Assembly: GCA_003640385.1 (NCBI GenBank)
Contig: RCAB01000771.1
Coordinates: 1 to 20,424 of the forward strand
DNA length: 20,424 nt
Reading direction: 5' to 3'
Source of the DNA: Setaria digitata
Taxonomy: Eukaryota > Nematoda > Chromadorea > Rhabditida > Setariidae
Below are positions 10,561 through 19,751 of this stretch, one piece after another. Under the pieces are notes generated by a model. The model saw only the letters and a list, made by a program, of their open reading frames with translations. It was not told where the DNA came from and ran no database searches. Position 1 is the first letter of the stretch. Each line of letters starts with the position of its first letter. The position numbers and the translations under genes are program-made.

Positions 10561-11709
10561 ATGTATACAATGAATGGTACTCTAACAGTAATACTTTCAC
10601 TTGTGCTTTGTGTCATTGTCCATTGTTCGAATCCTAATGCAATAATTTATGAACGTTTATGCCATCAGTATCCAACACTTTTGCGTTGTCAATCTGAAGC
10701 ACAGTCAGGTGAATTCTTCATTACTTCAGAAGGAAGAAAATTTCTTAATTATTTTGGAAAAAAAGAAAAAGTTTATCGAAGCTATCTCTTCCATTGTTCA
10801 GCTCATACTGTTGTGCAGTGTACAACACATTTTTCGCTTTTCTTTTACGAATTTTTGAAGTTTTAAAAAAGTGAGTACTTGAAAAACCTAACAGATTGAT
10901 ATTTATAGTGTTTGTAATCAGAAATGAAAAGAATTCAATTTTGTGAATTTTTCTGCTCTAAAAATTATCATTTCTGATATTGGTTAACAAAAATGAATTC
11001 ACAAAAGTTAGTAGCTTCAAAATAAAATTTTTGTCAGTACAGTTGAAAGGAAAAGTTTTTAATTATCAGTTAATTCAGAAGGTTTAGTTTTTGTGAAGCC
11101 ATCCATTTAATGATTAGTTATTCTTTATTTACAACGATTTTTTCCTCTGTTAAAAAATAAAAAATAAAGATAACCTGCAAGTCCCAAAAGAAAAGCTGAC
11201 AGCTGAAAATCGCAAAGTTGCTGTTTTATAGGTATATTTGAAAGAAGAAAAATTTAAATTTCTTTTGTAACAATTAAAATTAATTGAAATTTACAAAATA
11301 TTTGTTTTTGTACACCATCGTTCTTTCATCCAAGAAAAATGAAAAGTGCTATCAATTTCACTCAGTTTATTGTTACTTCTAAATTGATTTCATTTCATAA
11401 AGCACTGTTTTCTGAAGAGAATATAAAAAGTTGCAGAAAGATGACTAACCAGTTTTTTTCGTGGAAAAGTTCGATGTTCAATTGTTTGAGTGATGCTAAA
11501 ACAATTCTCGATTAATTCAATTTACTTTCTTCAGTTGTATTCTGTATTTTGTTCCAGAAAAACGCACTCGTAATTACGATTTCATTCGATTTGGACGTAG
11601 CGGACGAGTTAATTTCAGTCCATCAACATATGATTACATACGTTTTGGGAAAAGATTTTCCGGATTTCGGGCTAATCGAAATTTCGAATTTGCAAACTTG
11701 GAGCAATAA
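10561..11709 (+). CDS. flp-25: FMRFamide-like neuropeptide precursor, flp-25 type
   Basis: Exons 10561-10708 and 11558-11709 join at a phase 1 junction (CAGTCAG/GTGAAT donor, GTTCCAG acceptor) and give 99 residues. The N-terminus is a classic signal peptide ending near VIVHCS. A spacer with two cysteines follows. Exon 2 opens with a KR cleavage site and encodes TRNYDFIRFGR, a spacer SGRVNFSP, then STYDYIRFGKR and a short tail ending NLEQ. The Gly before each basic site is the amide donor, so the products are C-terminally amidated YDFIRF and YDYIRF peptides. C. elegans flp-25 is known for the pair DYDFVRF-amide and ASYDYIRF-amide, which makes this the closest match. Inferred role: secreted from neurons to act on peptide G-protein-coupled receptors. 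Confidence 0.85.
11558..11709 (+). other. flp-25: flp-25 exon 2: two amidated RFamide peptides
   Basis: Both peptides lie in this exon. Peptide 1 is NYDFIRF-amide, or extended by TR if cleavage is only at KR. Peptide 2 is released by KR downstream and by the single-Arg GR upstream, giving VNFSPSTYDYIRF-amide, or a shorter form if trimmed. The tail RFSGFRANRNFEFANLEQ has no amidation site and is probably a spacer. Confidence 0.85.
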
Positions 11710-11806
11710 TCACTGATAGCTAATTTGAATAACAAAATATGTTGGAAATAATTTTGCAAATACATTTCTATTTTCGCTAATGTCTAACAAATGCTAATTG
11801 GAAGAC

Positions 11807-11812
11807 AATAAA
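11807..11812 (+). terminator. Polyadenylation signal AATAAA, flp-25-like gene
   Basis: AATAAA lies about 98 bases after the stop codon at 11707-11709 on the coding strand, a normal distance for a short nematode 3' UTR. Confidence 0.5.
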
Positions 11813-12588
11813 GAAGATGGCTGCTGAAGTGTCTAAAATGTTACTTCCTTTGTTATAATAAGTTCTATACGGGAATGAATAAATAAACTGAGAAATGTTG
11901 AATTTTATATTTGTGCCAAATCTAATACTGTGGTTCATTTCACTAAGAAGAAGACCGGAAATTTCATTCAGTGATTTGTGTTGAGCCAAATTGATTATGC
12001 AGTAAATTGAATAAATGATCCGAGTGAAATCAGATAAAATTGATAGAAAATTGATTTCTATTTCTCACTTTATGTATCCCAATGGAAATAAAACTAGATT
12101 AATCAGAAGAATTTCCTTTACCAACAAAAAGACTGACAATTTTACAATAATAACTACTTGCAATATTTACCTGATACAAAAGCATGGCACTTTAACCTTC
12201 CCTCATTATGCATAGTTCCTGTCGTCACTCTTCATCTGCATTTCCTATTTCAGTCCCTTACATAGTGCAATGATTTCTGATTTGCCTTTATCATCGCTTC
12301 ATATGTGATATGAAATTGAAATTTTTATCGGTTTTTTCCTTCTAATTTTTCGAATAGTCAGTGAGGTGAGTTAAATTTAATGTATAAAAATAACTGATCA
12401 TTTTTTCGAAAGAAAACCAAAGATTTTATTGCACAGTGTAATGGGATAATCAATTAAATCAGTATTACAATATTTTATTACAGTAATGCAATATTCTGAT
12501 GACTGATATAATAGCTGTTGGCTGTTAGTGAAACAAATAATTACAGAAAAAAACTAATTAAAAAATTTTAACGCATTAAAATCTAATA

Positions 12589-12737
12589 GCTATCACGGAG
12601 AAACGCCATTTCTCCTTCGCTCAATCACTTCCTATGTGTTTTCGTGCTATCACTTACCGTGTCTCCTTATGTTAATCAGTCGCCGTGTACTTTCAATGGG
12701 TTTTATCACTTCATACGAATAATAATCACCGTGTTGG
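12589..12737 (+). repeat. Degenerate array of ATCAC(TT)..CCGTGT motifs, about 21-32 base spacing
   Basis: The core ATCAC (once ATCAG) recurs near 12592, 12624, 12649, 12675, 12704 and 12725. It is mostly followed by a CCGTGT-like block (for example ATCACTTACCGTGT, ATCAGTCGCCGTGT, ATCACCGTGT). The patch is clearly richer in C and G than its surroundings. It reads as a decayed tandem repeat or a cluster of binding sites. It encodes no convincing protein. Confidence 0.5.
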
Positions 12738-12745
12738 TATCTGAT

Positions 12746-12772
12746 CAGTGGACCTGTAGGAGTACTCCACTG
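12746..12772 (+). repeat. Short hairpin CAGTGGA / TCCACTG
   Basis: CAGTGGA at 12746-12752 is the exact reverse complement of TCCACTG at 12766-12772, with a 13-base loop. The nested GGAGTACTCC is itself palindromic, so two alternative foldings exist. It directly follows the repeat patch. Confidence 0.6.
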
Positions 12773-13166
12773 AGGCATAATTAAATTCAAGCACTTTTTC
12801 ACTTAAAAACGTTTGAATAATCTGATTAAATACTGCTATGATCTATTGTAAAGCTTTTTTGTGTAGTAGCTGTAATTCATACCTAGCAGATCAAGCCGAT
12901 ACTGATAATACTTGAGCCTGAAAGCTGTAAATTTTGACAAGGGAGGTTAAATCATGTCTTTTCACTCTGTTTTTTCATTTTTTTAAAAATTTTATCAATG
13001 ACTTTTAGATTTTAAAATGAAAATAAAATGCAAAGATCGAAATTTTCCTTCATTCAGCTACTGTGGCATAAGTGGCTTAGAGCATTATATAATAGTTATG
13101 CTCAAATAAGTCTATAAAATATGTTAGTTCGAGTTTTAAAACTATTATTTTTAATAGCTCTTGCAA

Positions 13167-13191
13167 AAAGAAAAAAGAAAGAAAGAAAGAA
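13167..13191 (+). repeat. GAAA microsatellite
   Basis: A short run of AAAG/GAAA units, a simple repeat with no coding meaning. Confidence 0.7.
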
Positions 13192-13461
13192 ACTTTGAGA
13201 GCTCAAAGACCACCGAATTTCTTCAGCCTTCAAGAACAGCCCATAAATATTTTCAATTTCCATTAAAATGGCACTCTAAAAAATTTTTTTGGATCCTTCT
13301 CGCTCGGTAATTATATAAAACTGAATGAGTGAAAAAATTAATTTTGACTTAAGTGATTTATTTAACTAAATTGTTTACTTCCGAAAGTTTGTTTTCTAAT
13401 AAAACTGCCAAAATTGTCCACAATGTGTGACATAGGAAAAGGAAAAGAAAGGACAATAGAG

Positions 13462-13481
13462 TTTTTTTTTTTTTTTTTTTT
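13462..13481. repeat. Poly-T run (20 bases)
   Basis: Twenty consecutive T residues. Runs of this size are prone to length errors in assembly and to polymorphism. Confidence 0.9.
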
Positions 13482-14358
13482 CACTCACCATGAGATACTT
13501 CAGCAGTGCTTATGAAAAATCTAACTTTAGAATTGAAAAAAAACATAATTTTAAAATAACATAAAAAATGAAAATAGAATTGATATCACATTGATTTGAT
13601 TAATTTGCTCCTGAATTCGCTTACTTCAATAGGTTTTTAACTAAAAATGCTGTAAAAAATCTTACAAAAACGCTTTTCTTTTTAGGAAAAGTGAAAATAA
13701 GGGGAACTTTAGGTACTGCTTCAAACTAATTAAATTTATTGTTAATTTTTCAGCAGAGCATTTTTTAAAATAAATTTATGTGAAAAATGGAGACAAAACA
13801 CCTGCATAATAAAATGATAAATTTACTAACTTTTTGATTTTCATTCTATAATTGAAATTATCCGTAATCTATTACTCTTTTCTTTTCATATCCTAACAGG
13901 CCCTGGATTCCGATGAAGAAATCAAAATATAACCAATTTATATGAGAGAAATTCATTTGAAATCTATTTTATTCTAACATCTAGTTTGGACAGGTGCTTT
14001 TTTAGTTCATAATTTACTTATGGAAAGAAGATTATCCTTCGCAAAAATGCATCTAAGGAATGATAAATCAGTGCTGTAAACAATATAAAGAAATTTGTTT
14101 AATTTCCATTGTAATTTTGATAAAAAAAAGTTACCAAAAATTTATTTTAAAAAAAAGCTTTGAAAAAATTTATTATTTCTTATTTCTCGATACACGGATT
14201 GTTTCAGTTCATTGCATTTAATTACGGCTAATTTCTGATAATCTCTTTTCCGTCAGTAATTTAGATAAATGCCACACACAAAATTTTTCGTTGTTGCAGA
14301 CTTGCCATTAAGTGATGTGGCAATTAAGCCAAGAGTTTTAAAATCATATCAGTTAGAT

Positions 14359-14518
14359 ATGGAAGGATGGGCCTTGCTGTCCAGCTCTTCCATTATCAAT
14401 CTTCCACTCTGCAGAAGCCTAGCAGCAAGATTACTTCACAATATCCAGCATTCAGTTACTCCTACAATCACGTATTTATTCTGCATTTCTGTCCTTTTTG
14501 CGCATGCTCATGCAGCCA
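14359..14518 (+). other. Receptor exon 1: leader peptide, start uncertain
   Basis: The frame from the ATG at 14359 runs about 35 polar residues before the hydrophobic stretch ITYLFCISVLFAHAHA, unusually far in for a signal peptide. The GTATGT donor at 14519 is near perfect, and its phase 1 fits the GA start of the next exon (Arg codon). An acceptor-like CTCTGCAG near 14406-14413 suggests the true exon may start there, with the first Met in an unseen upstream exon. Confidence 0.5.
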
Positions 14519-17500
14519 GTATGTTTTCCGAATTATCAGCAAATTTGACTGATCAGGAAATTTCAATTAGTGATCACTGACAATACACAAAGTAATGAGC
14601 AGCGGGACTGTACAGTTGTCAGTGAGAACTTTGATAATGCAGACTTGATATTGCCATACCAAATAGAGTTTCAATTCAAACAGTTTGTTTAATTTGTAGC
14701 ACTATTAATTAGGCTAACAAATTATAATTTACAGGCGTTTTGCATGTTATTAAAATCATTGTTATTTATAATTATAAGTGATAATGGTATAATTTTCTTT
14801 TTTCTGAAATTTACTCTTATTATTCACTCCAACATTTTAAGCTTAAATCCTTCATTAGTTTTTTTTTTTTTAATTTGAAACATAAGAAATGTCAGCTCTT
14901 TTCCAGGAGAACTACCGGATATCCCGGATCGTAAGGAAATCTCAGATGAGGACCTGAAACAGTTTGGGATAAATGATGAACAGCGCTTATTTAAACATAT
15001 TATCAAAAATTACGACGTTTCCGTAAGACCAGTTTGGAATGCTAGCACCGTTGTAAATGTCTACATGGGTCTTACACTTACACACATTTTCAATATCGTA
15101 ATATGTTTTTGTTTACTACAAAGATGACATAAGGAAAATTTGTTTTATGTAAATTAAAAAAGCAATTAAAGATATGATGAAATGAAAATTTGACTATTAT
15201 CCAATTACTTTACTAGATGAAATATAAGCATTTCATTCATCACTAGCTAATTTTGCATTTAAATTGTAAATTTCGAGATGAATTAGTTTGTCATTTCTGA
15301 ACAAGCTTAATTTAACCAGCTACAAAATAGGTATCTAATACGAATCCGGCAAATTAATATTCTGTAAGGATGTCACATCATAGCCTTCCTTTGTAATTCC
15401 AAACTTCAACTATTTTAAAAACAAGAGAAATTAGAAGAAATCGATATATTGCTTAAAAAAAAGAAAAAAGAAAAGCAAAATATATTTTAGTTGAAAAAAG
15501 AAGTTAGCCAACACAAACATGTACAAACTTAACTATTTGAATTAAGCACATGAACAGCTTATTTCATTTTTCTTTCGCCTGCCCGAACTTTCTGCTTTAT
15601 TCAGATGAAAAGAAGAAGCCAAAGAAATGAAATAAAAAATTCAATTTCCATTTCAAACAAAAAATTGGAAAAAAGAAAAAAAATTTCTTCCATTTATGGT
15701 AATAGAACATATTCGTCAAAAATCTTTCAGCTTTCTTGTTGACCATATTTAATTATCATGGGATTCAGATGCCGCTGGGTGACAACTATTCATATTTTTT
15801 TTTTCCACTAATAAATTTCAAAATTGTTTTAGTGTCAAACAAAAAATAAAGATTTAATTAAAATAAGGAATTTAAAAAGAAAAAAAGAATTATTGCGCAA
15901 TTATAAGCAAAGAACAAGTAATTATGTGCTAAACGAATTTCCATTTATCAGAACTACACAAATCATTGTTTAATGTTTTTTTCCTCTCATTTTAAAGGAT
16001 GAACGAAATCAAGTGCTTACATTAAATGTTTGGGTGGAACAAAGTTGGCGTGACGAGAGAATTCGATGGGATCCAATCGAATTTGGCAATATTAGCAAAT
16101 TAACATTGGGGACAAAGTATTTGTGGACACCAGATATTGTCCTTTATAACAAGTTATAATTTCACAATTTAATCTTCTCAGTGATTCGTTTATATCATCA
16201 CTTTTAATTTCTTTATTGATATTTCAACGTTCTTAAATTATAGTTCATGAATGGAATAATATAAAATTGAAATGATATTCCAATTTTATACTTTACAAGT
16301 AAATCTTCAATCAAAAATTTAAATAGTGGAATTATCTGAATAAAGAACAGAAATAGAGATTGATAAAAAAATTTAGATCAACGATTCAGTTCAAAATTAA
16401 TTAATTGATTTTCTCGTGATTTTTCTCTGAGTAACATTTTCTGTTCACATTCTTTTTTCTCCTGTTTGATCTAAATTTTCCATGAATTCCACGTAAAATT
16501 CCAAGCATCCTTTTTTAGTGCACGAGATTTTTCACGTGGCTTTGTTGATACTAACCTTCATGTTCTAAACAATGGCGACAGTAAGTTTAGATCTTTATTT
16601 ATTTGTTTTTTAAATTATATTGATTTGCTAGTGAGACATGCTGAAACTGAAAATTGAAAATAACTTTTTGTATTTTTATGAAATATAAACTTCAAAAAAG
16701 TTTGATTTTATGAGATATCAGTGCAGCAACAGTCTTATTACAGACGAGACTAATAAGTCTCTACCTGTATTGTTCATCAATTTTCTTGCTGAAAAATGTT
16801 GAACTATATTTTCAGCACAGTGGGCACCTCCAGCAAAAGTTTATTCAATATGTAAGTTGGATGTCCGATATTTCCCGTTCGATGACCAGTTCTGCATTCT
16901 CGAATTTGGCTCATGTAATTATTGTTTCATTAATTTTAAACTAGATCATCCAATTATATTTCAAAGTTCTGGACGATACATGTGATATATATAATTTAAC
17001 ATATCGGAAATCATCGATTTCTATATTATAAATAACTTCTTACATTCTCACATGGTAAACTTCTTTGAAAAAAAAAGAAAAAAAACTTAAAATTTAATTA
17101 TATACAATAGAGCTAAGTAATTAAATCTAATCATACTAAAGTTTTTAAATTTGGAATAATAAAAGTTAGTTAGGTTTTGATTAATCTGATTTTTTATTTC
17201 TGAAACTAATTGTAACATCACAAAACTGTCATCAACTGCTTAAAAATTTCTGATAAAATTGCTACATCATGTTATCAACCATTAAAATGATGGCACTACA
17301 GTTTGTTTGATATCTAATGTTTAAATATTTTATACAGTAACCATAAAAAATCTAGCCAGTTATAATGAATTTTTCTTTGTAACAGTGAAATACGCGAAAG
17401 AAATGTTGCAAAAATGGATATTTTCTGAGTGCTGCCTTTACAGAACCAAATCGCTTATTTTGATTCTTAATCAGTTACAGTAATTTAGGGATATACGATC

Positions 17501-19751
17501 AGTCGCAATTGGATGTGCAAATTATGGAACGTTACGACGGTAAAAATCCATTTACACGTGATTCATTTATTGAAAACGGTGAATGGGAAATTGTTGCAAA
17601 TCGCACTCGAAAAGTTGTTAGTTATATACATTGCGTGTTATAAAACTTAATTATTACTTACCTCAAAAGTTTTTGCTTAATTAGTGCTTACCTCAGATTG
17701 ATATTTAATTAACTGAAATAGTACGAGACACTTTATAAGTATTAAAATTACCCTTAGGTAATTCGTGGTCGACAAGCCGTCTTCCCAACAATTGTATTCG
17801 AATTACATTTGCGACGACGAGTACTCTATTTCATTTATAATATTATCGCACCTTGTTTTATGCTTTCTGTAAGTTGCAATGCATTAGAAAACAGATATTA
17901 ATGAGAAAGTACAGGTATTAATATAATTAATTTCTTTTGTTTTTCGTTATCGATAAATGTTAAAATTACACTAAATCAAAGGTTAGATAGTGAAATAAAT
18001 TTGCTTAGATTTTACGAACGAAGCTCGACTGAGCTACTAGATGGTGAAAATAGAAACTGAAAAGTAAATTTTATTATAAATGAATTTCGCTACCAAAAAA
18101 CATTTATTAAATGAGACGTACTAATACATGTTACAGTTTGATAGTCTATGCTACAGTAATATAATGCATTTTATGATATAGTAGGCATGTTGTATGTTAC
18201 GGTCAAAAATTCACTTCAGATGTTAACAATGATGCAATTCATATTGCCATGTGAAAGTGGTGAGAAAATAACACTTGGCTTGACGGTATTGCTAGCTTAT
18301 TCCGTTTTCAGTTTTAATATTGCTGAAAATATGCCGGAAACATCGGAAGTTATTCCGTTAATCGGTGAAACTTTCATAAAATTAGAAAAAACTTTTGGTC
18401 AGTGATAAATGATAAATGTTTCGATGATATCGATTTTGAAAAATTCAAATCTCAAAATAGGCAATTGATAATTCAAAAGTCAAATATAAAAGTACTAAAA
18501 ATCTTTGTCTACACTGAACTTGACGTGATGTGATGTGAGCTATTGAGGACGAAAAAAAAAATAAACAAATTTTAAGGAGCGGAAGAAAATTGTTAAATTA
18601 CTTTTCCAGCCAGAGATTAAGATTTTAGGAGGGAGAATAATTATCAGCGGCGAAAAAAATGGTTTTAAAAAATTCTTGCTATTTCTTTATTTATTAAAGG
18701 TAGTTATTATTTTTCATTTAGTGGTAGAAATTAGCTTCAGAATTGCAACATTAGACCTTTGCTAGGTCTAGATCAGATCAGATTGGTAAATGCATTTTGT
18801 AATAACAAATGAATTTTTATTAATTCTGTATAAATTGTTTAGCGATAGATATTTCGTTTAAAATACTGGTTTTAGCGATTTATCTGATGGGAATAATGGC
18901 AATATCAGGCTTAAGTGTTTGTCTATCCGTAATTGTTCTGAATATGAGGCATAATGCTGAACGAAATTGCAGGTCACTAATTAAACCTTAAATCATAAAA
19001 TTTTATTTGTTTGTTTTTTTGTTGACAAATTGTTAAATATGTGGCATTTAGACCACCATGTTGGTTAAACTTTGTTGCATATCGAATTCTCGGACGTTTA
19101 TTTGGTACAACAGCACCAAAAATGCGCCAAAAAAAAGAAAATTCTGGCACCGTGAAAGATTTGATGGACGAAATTATTGTAATCTACATTTTTTTTTTCC
19201 ATTGAATTTTTCAGAAAAAAAAATTTTCAATTAAATATATTAAAGAAATCGACTAGTGATCGTATTAATCCTTTTTTAAATTATCTCTTCATCTAATGTT
19301 CTACGGACATTTCAGTTGATAGGAAAACATTCATTAAAGTGTCTGTAATATTATTATTGCTTGGAGCAAAAGCATTAATTATGAGACAGAAAGCAATTTA
19401 AAATTTGCTCTTTTACGTGTAATTAGACGTCTTTTACGTGGAAGAGAAATTGCTAGAATTCATTAAGGAGCGATGAATACACATCTTCGTATGAAAAGAT
19501 GTTCAAATAAACATGAATCTTCCAAGAAATTAGAAACAAACTTTATAAATGACCGAAATTTGCGCCAATTTCAGATGGAACAGATTGAAAATGAAAACAA
19601 TCACGATGAATTGGTAGAAGAATGGAATCGCATTTCGGTTCTCTTCGATCGGTTCTTTTTTTGCTGCATTTTTTTCCTAACTACAATTGCGACATTCATT
19701 TTGCTGATAGCCCCTCGTTTCAGTCATCGAGATTTCGATATGAGTTTTTAA
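14359..19751 (+). CDS. Nicotinic acetylcholine receptor-like Cys-loop channel subunit, non-alpha (12-exon model, 5' end and loop uncertain)
   Basis: Proposed exons are 14359-14518, 14907-15097, 15998-16152, 16519-16580, 16816-16914, 17489-17616, 17758-17868, 18220-18364, 18876-18972, 19052-19178, 19386-19418 (weak) and 19575-19751, giving about 494 residues in phase. Known family features seen: hydrophobic leader ending AHAHA, loop D VWVEQSWRDERIRWDP, loop A WTPDIVLYNN, and a Cys-loop with 13 residues between its cysteines (CKLDVRYFPFDDQFC). M1 follows near 287-312, then the M2 start CESGEKITLG with its Glu ring (cation-selective type), M3 near 352-372 and M4 near 463-482. The loop C region (RKVVIRGRQAVFP) lacks the paired cysteines of alpha subunits. 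I infer a structural partner subunit in an acetylcholine-gated pentamer at nerve or muscle membrane. I cannot assign the C. elegans orthologue; ACR-14-like or another ACR-16-group non-alpha member is possible. Start choice is uncertain: another in-frame ATG lies at 14269. Confidence 0.85.
14907..17616 (+). other. Receptor exons 2-6: extracellular ligand-binding domain
   Basis: These five exons encode the agonist-binding fold: the N-terminal helix region (DEQRLFKHIIKNYDVSVRPV), loop D, loop A, the Cys-loop and loop B (FGSWIYDQSQLDV, Trp codon split by the intron at 16915-17488). Three NxS/T sequons (NAS, NIS, NRT) are present. At 17616 the donor is GTTAGT; an alternative GT three bases upstream would drop one Val. 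Confidence 0.85.
17758..18972 (+). other. Receptor exons 7-9: M1, M2 and M3
   Basis: Exon 17758-17868 ends inside M1 (IYNIIAPCFMLS), exon 18220-18364 completes M1 and carries the whole pore helix M2 plus the PETSEVIPLI loop, and exon 18876-18972 gives M3 (IYLMGIMAISGLSVCLSVIV). The Glu before Lys in GEKITLG is the cytoplasmic charge ring typical of cation channels. No Pro-Ala insertion typical of anion channels is present. Confidence 0.85.
19052..19751 (+). other. Receptor exons 10-12: intracellular loop and M4
   Basis: Exon 19052-19178 encodes the start of the cytoplasmic loop, and the last exon 19575-19751 encodes the amphipathic helix (DELVEEWNRISVLFDR), M4 and the stop. Between them a frame open from 19338 to 19463 (ending LLRVIRRLLRGREIARIH) meets an in-frame TAA at 19464. 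Splicing from the GTAATT donor at 19419 to the TTTCAG acceptor before 19575 removes the stop and keeps phase. How 19178 joins this segment is unclear. Confidence 0.6.

Larger units (their letters stand above)
11710..14358. other. Intergenic region between the flp-25-like and receptor genes
   Basis: No coding exon is supported after the flp-25-like 3' end. The stretch contains a degenerate repeat patch with a hairpin (12589-12772), a GAAA microsatellite near 13167-13191, a T20 run (13462-13481) and an isolated acceptor-like CCTAACAG ending at 13900. An acceptor-like GTTGTTGCAG at 14290-14299 may belong to an unresolved upstream part of the receptor gene. Confidence 0.5.

Noticed and set aside
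11777..11989. Minus-strand open frame downstream of the flp-25-like gene containing SIRFG
   Set aside because: There is no signal peptide and no dibasic cleavage site around the motif, and it overlaps the 3' UTR of the sense gene. The RFG match is probably chance.
12015..12215. 66-codon plus-strand open frame
   Set aside because: No recognisable domain, signal peptide or splice context. Frames of this length arise by chance.
13901..13951. Possible small exon after CCTAACAG
   Set aside because: It has a good acceptor but no donor or coding similarity, and it reaches a stop quickly. It may be leader sequence or chance.
14824..15006. 60-codon minus-strand open frame
   Set aside because: It is the antisense shadow of receptor exon 14907-15097.
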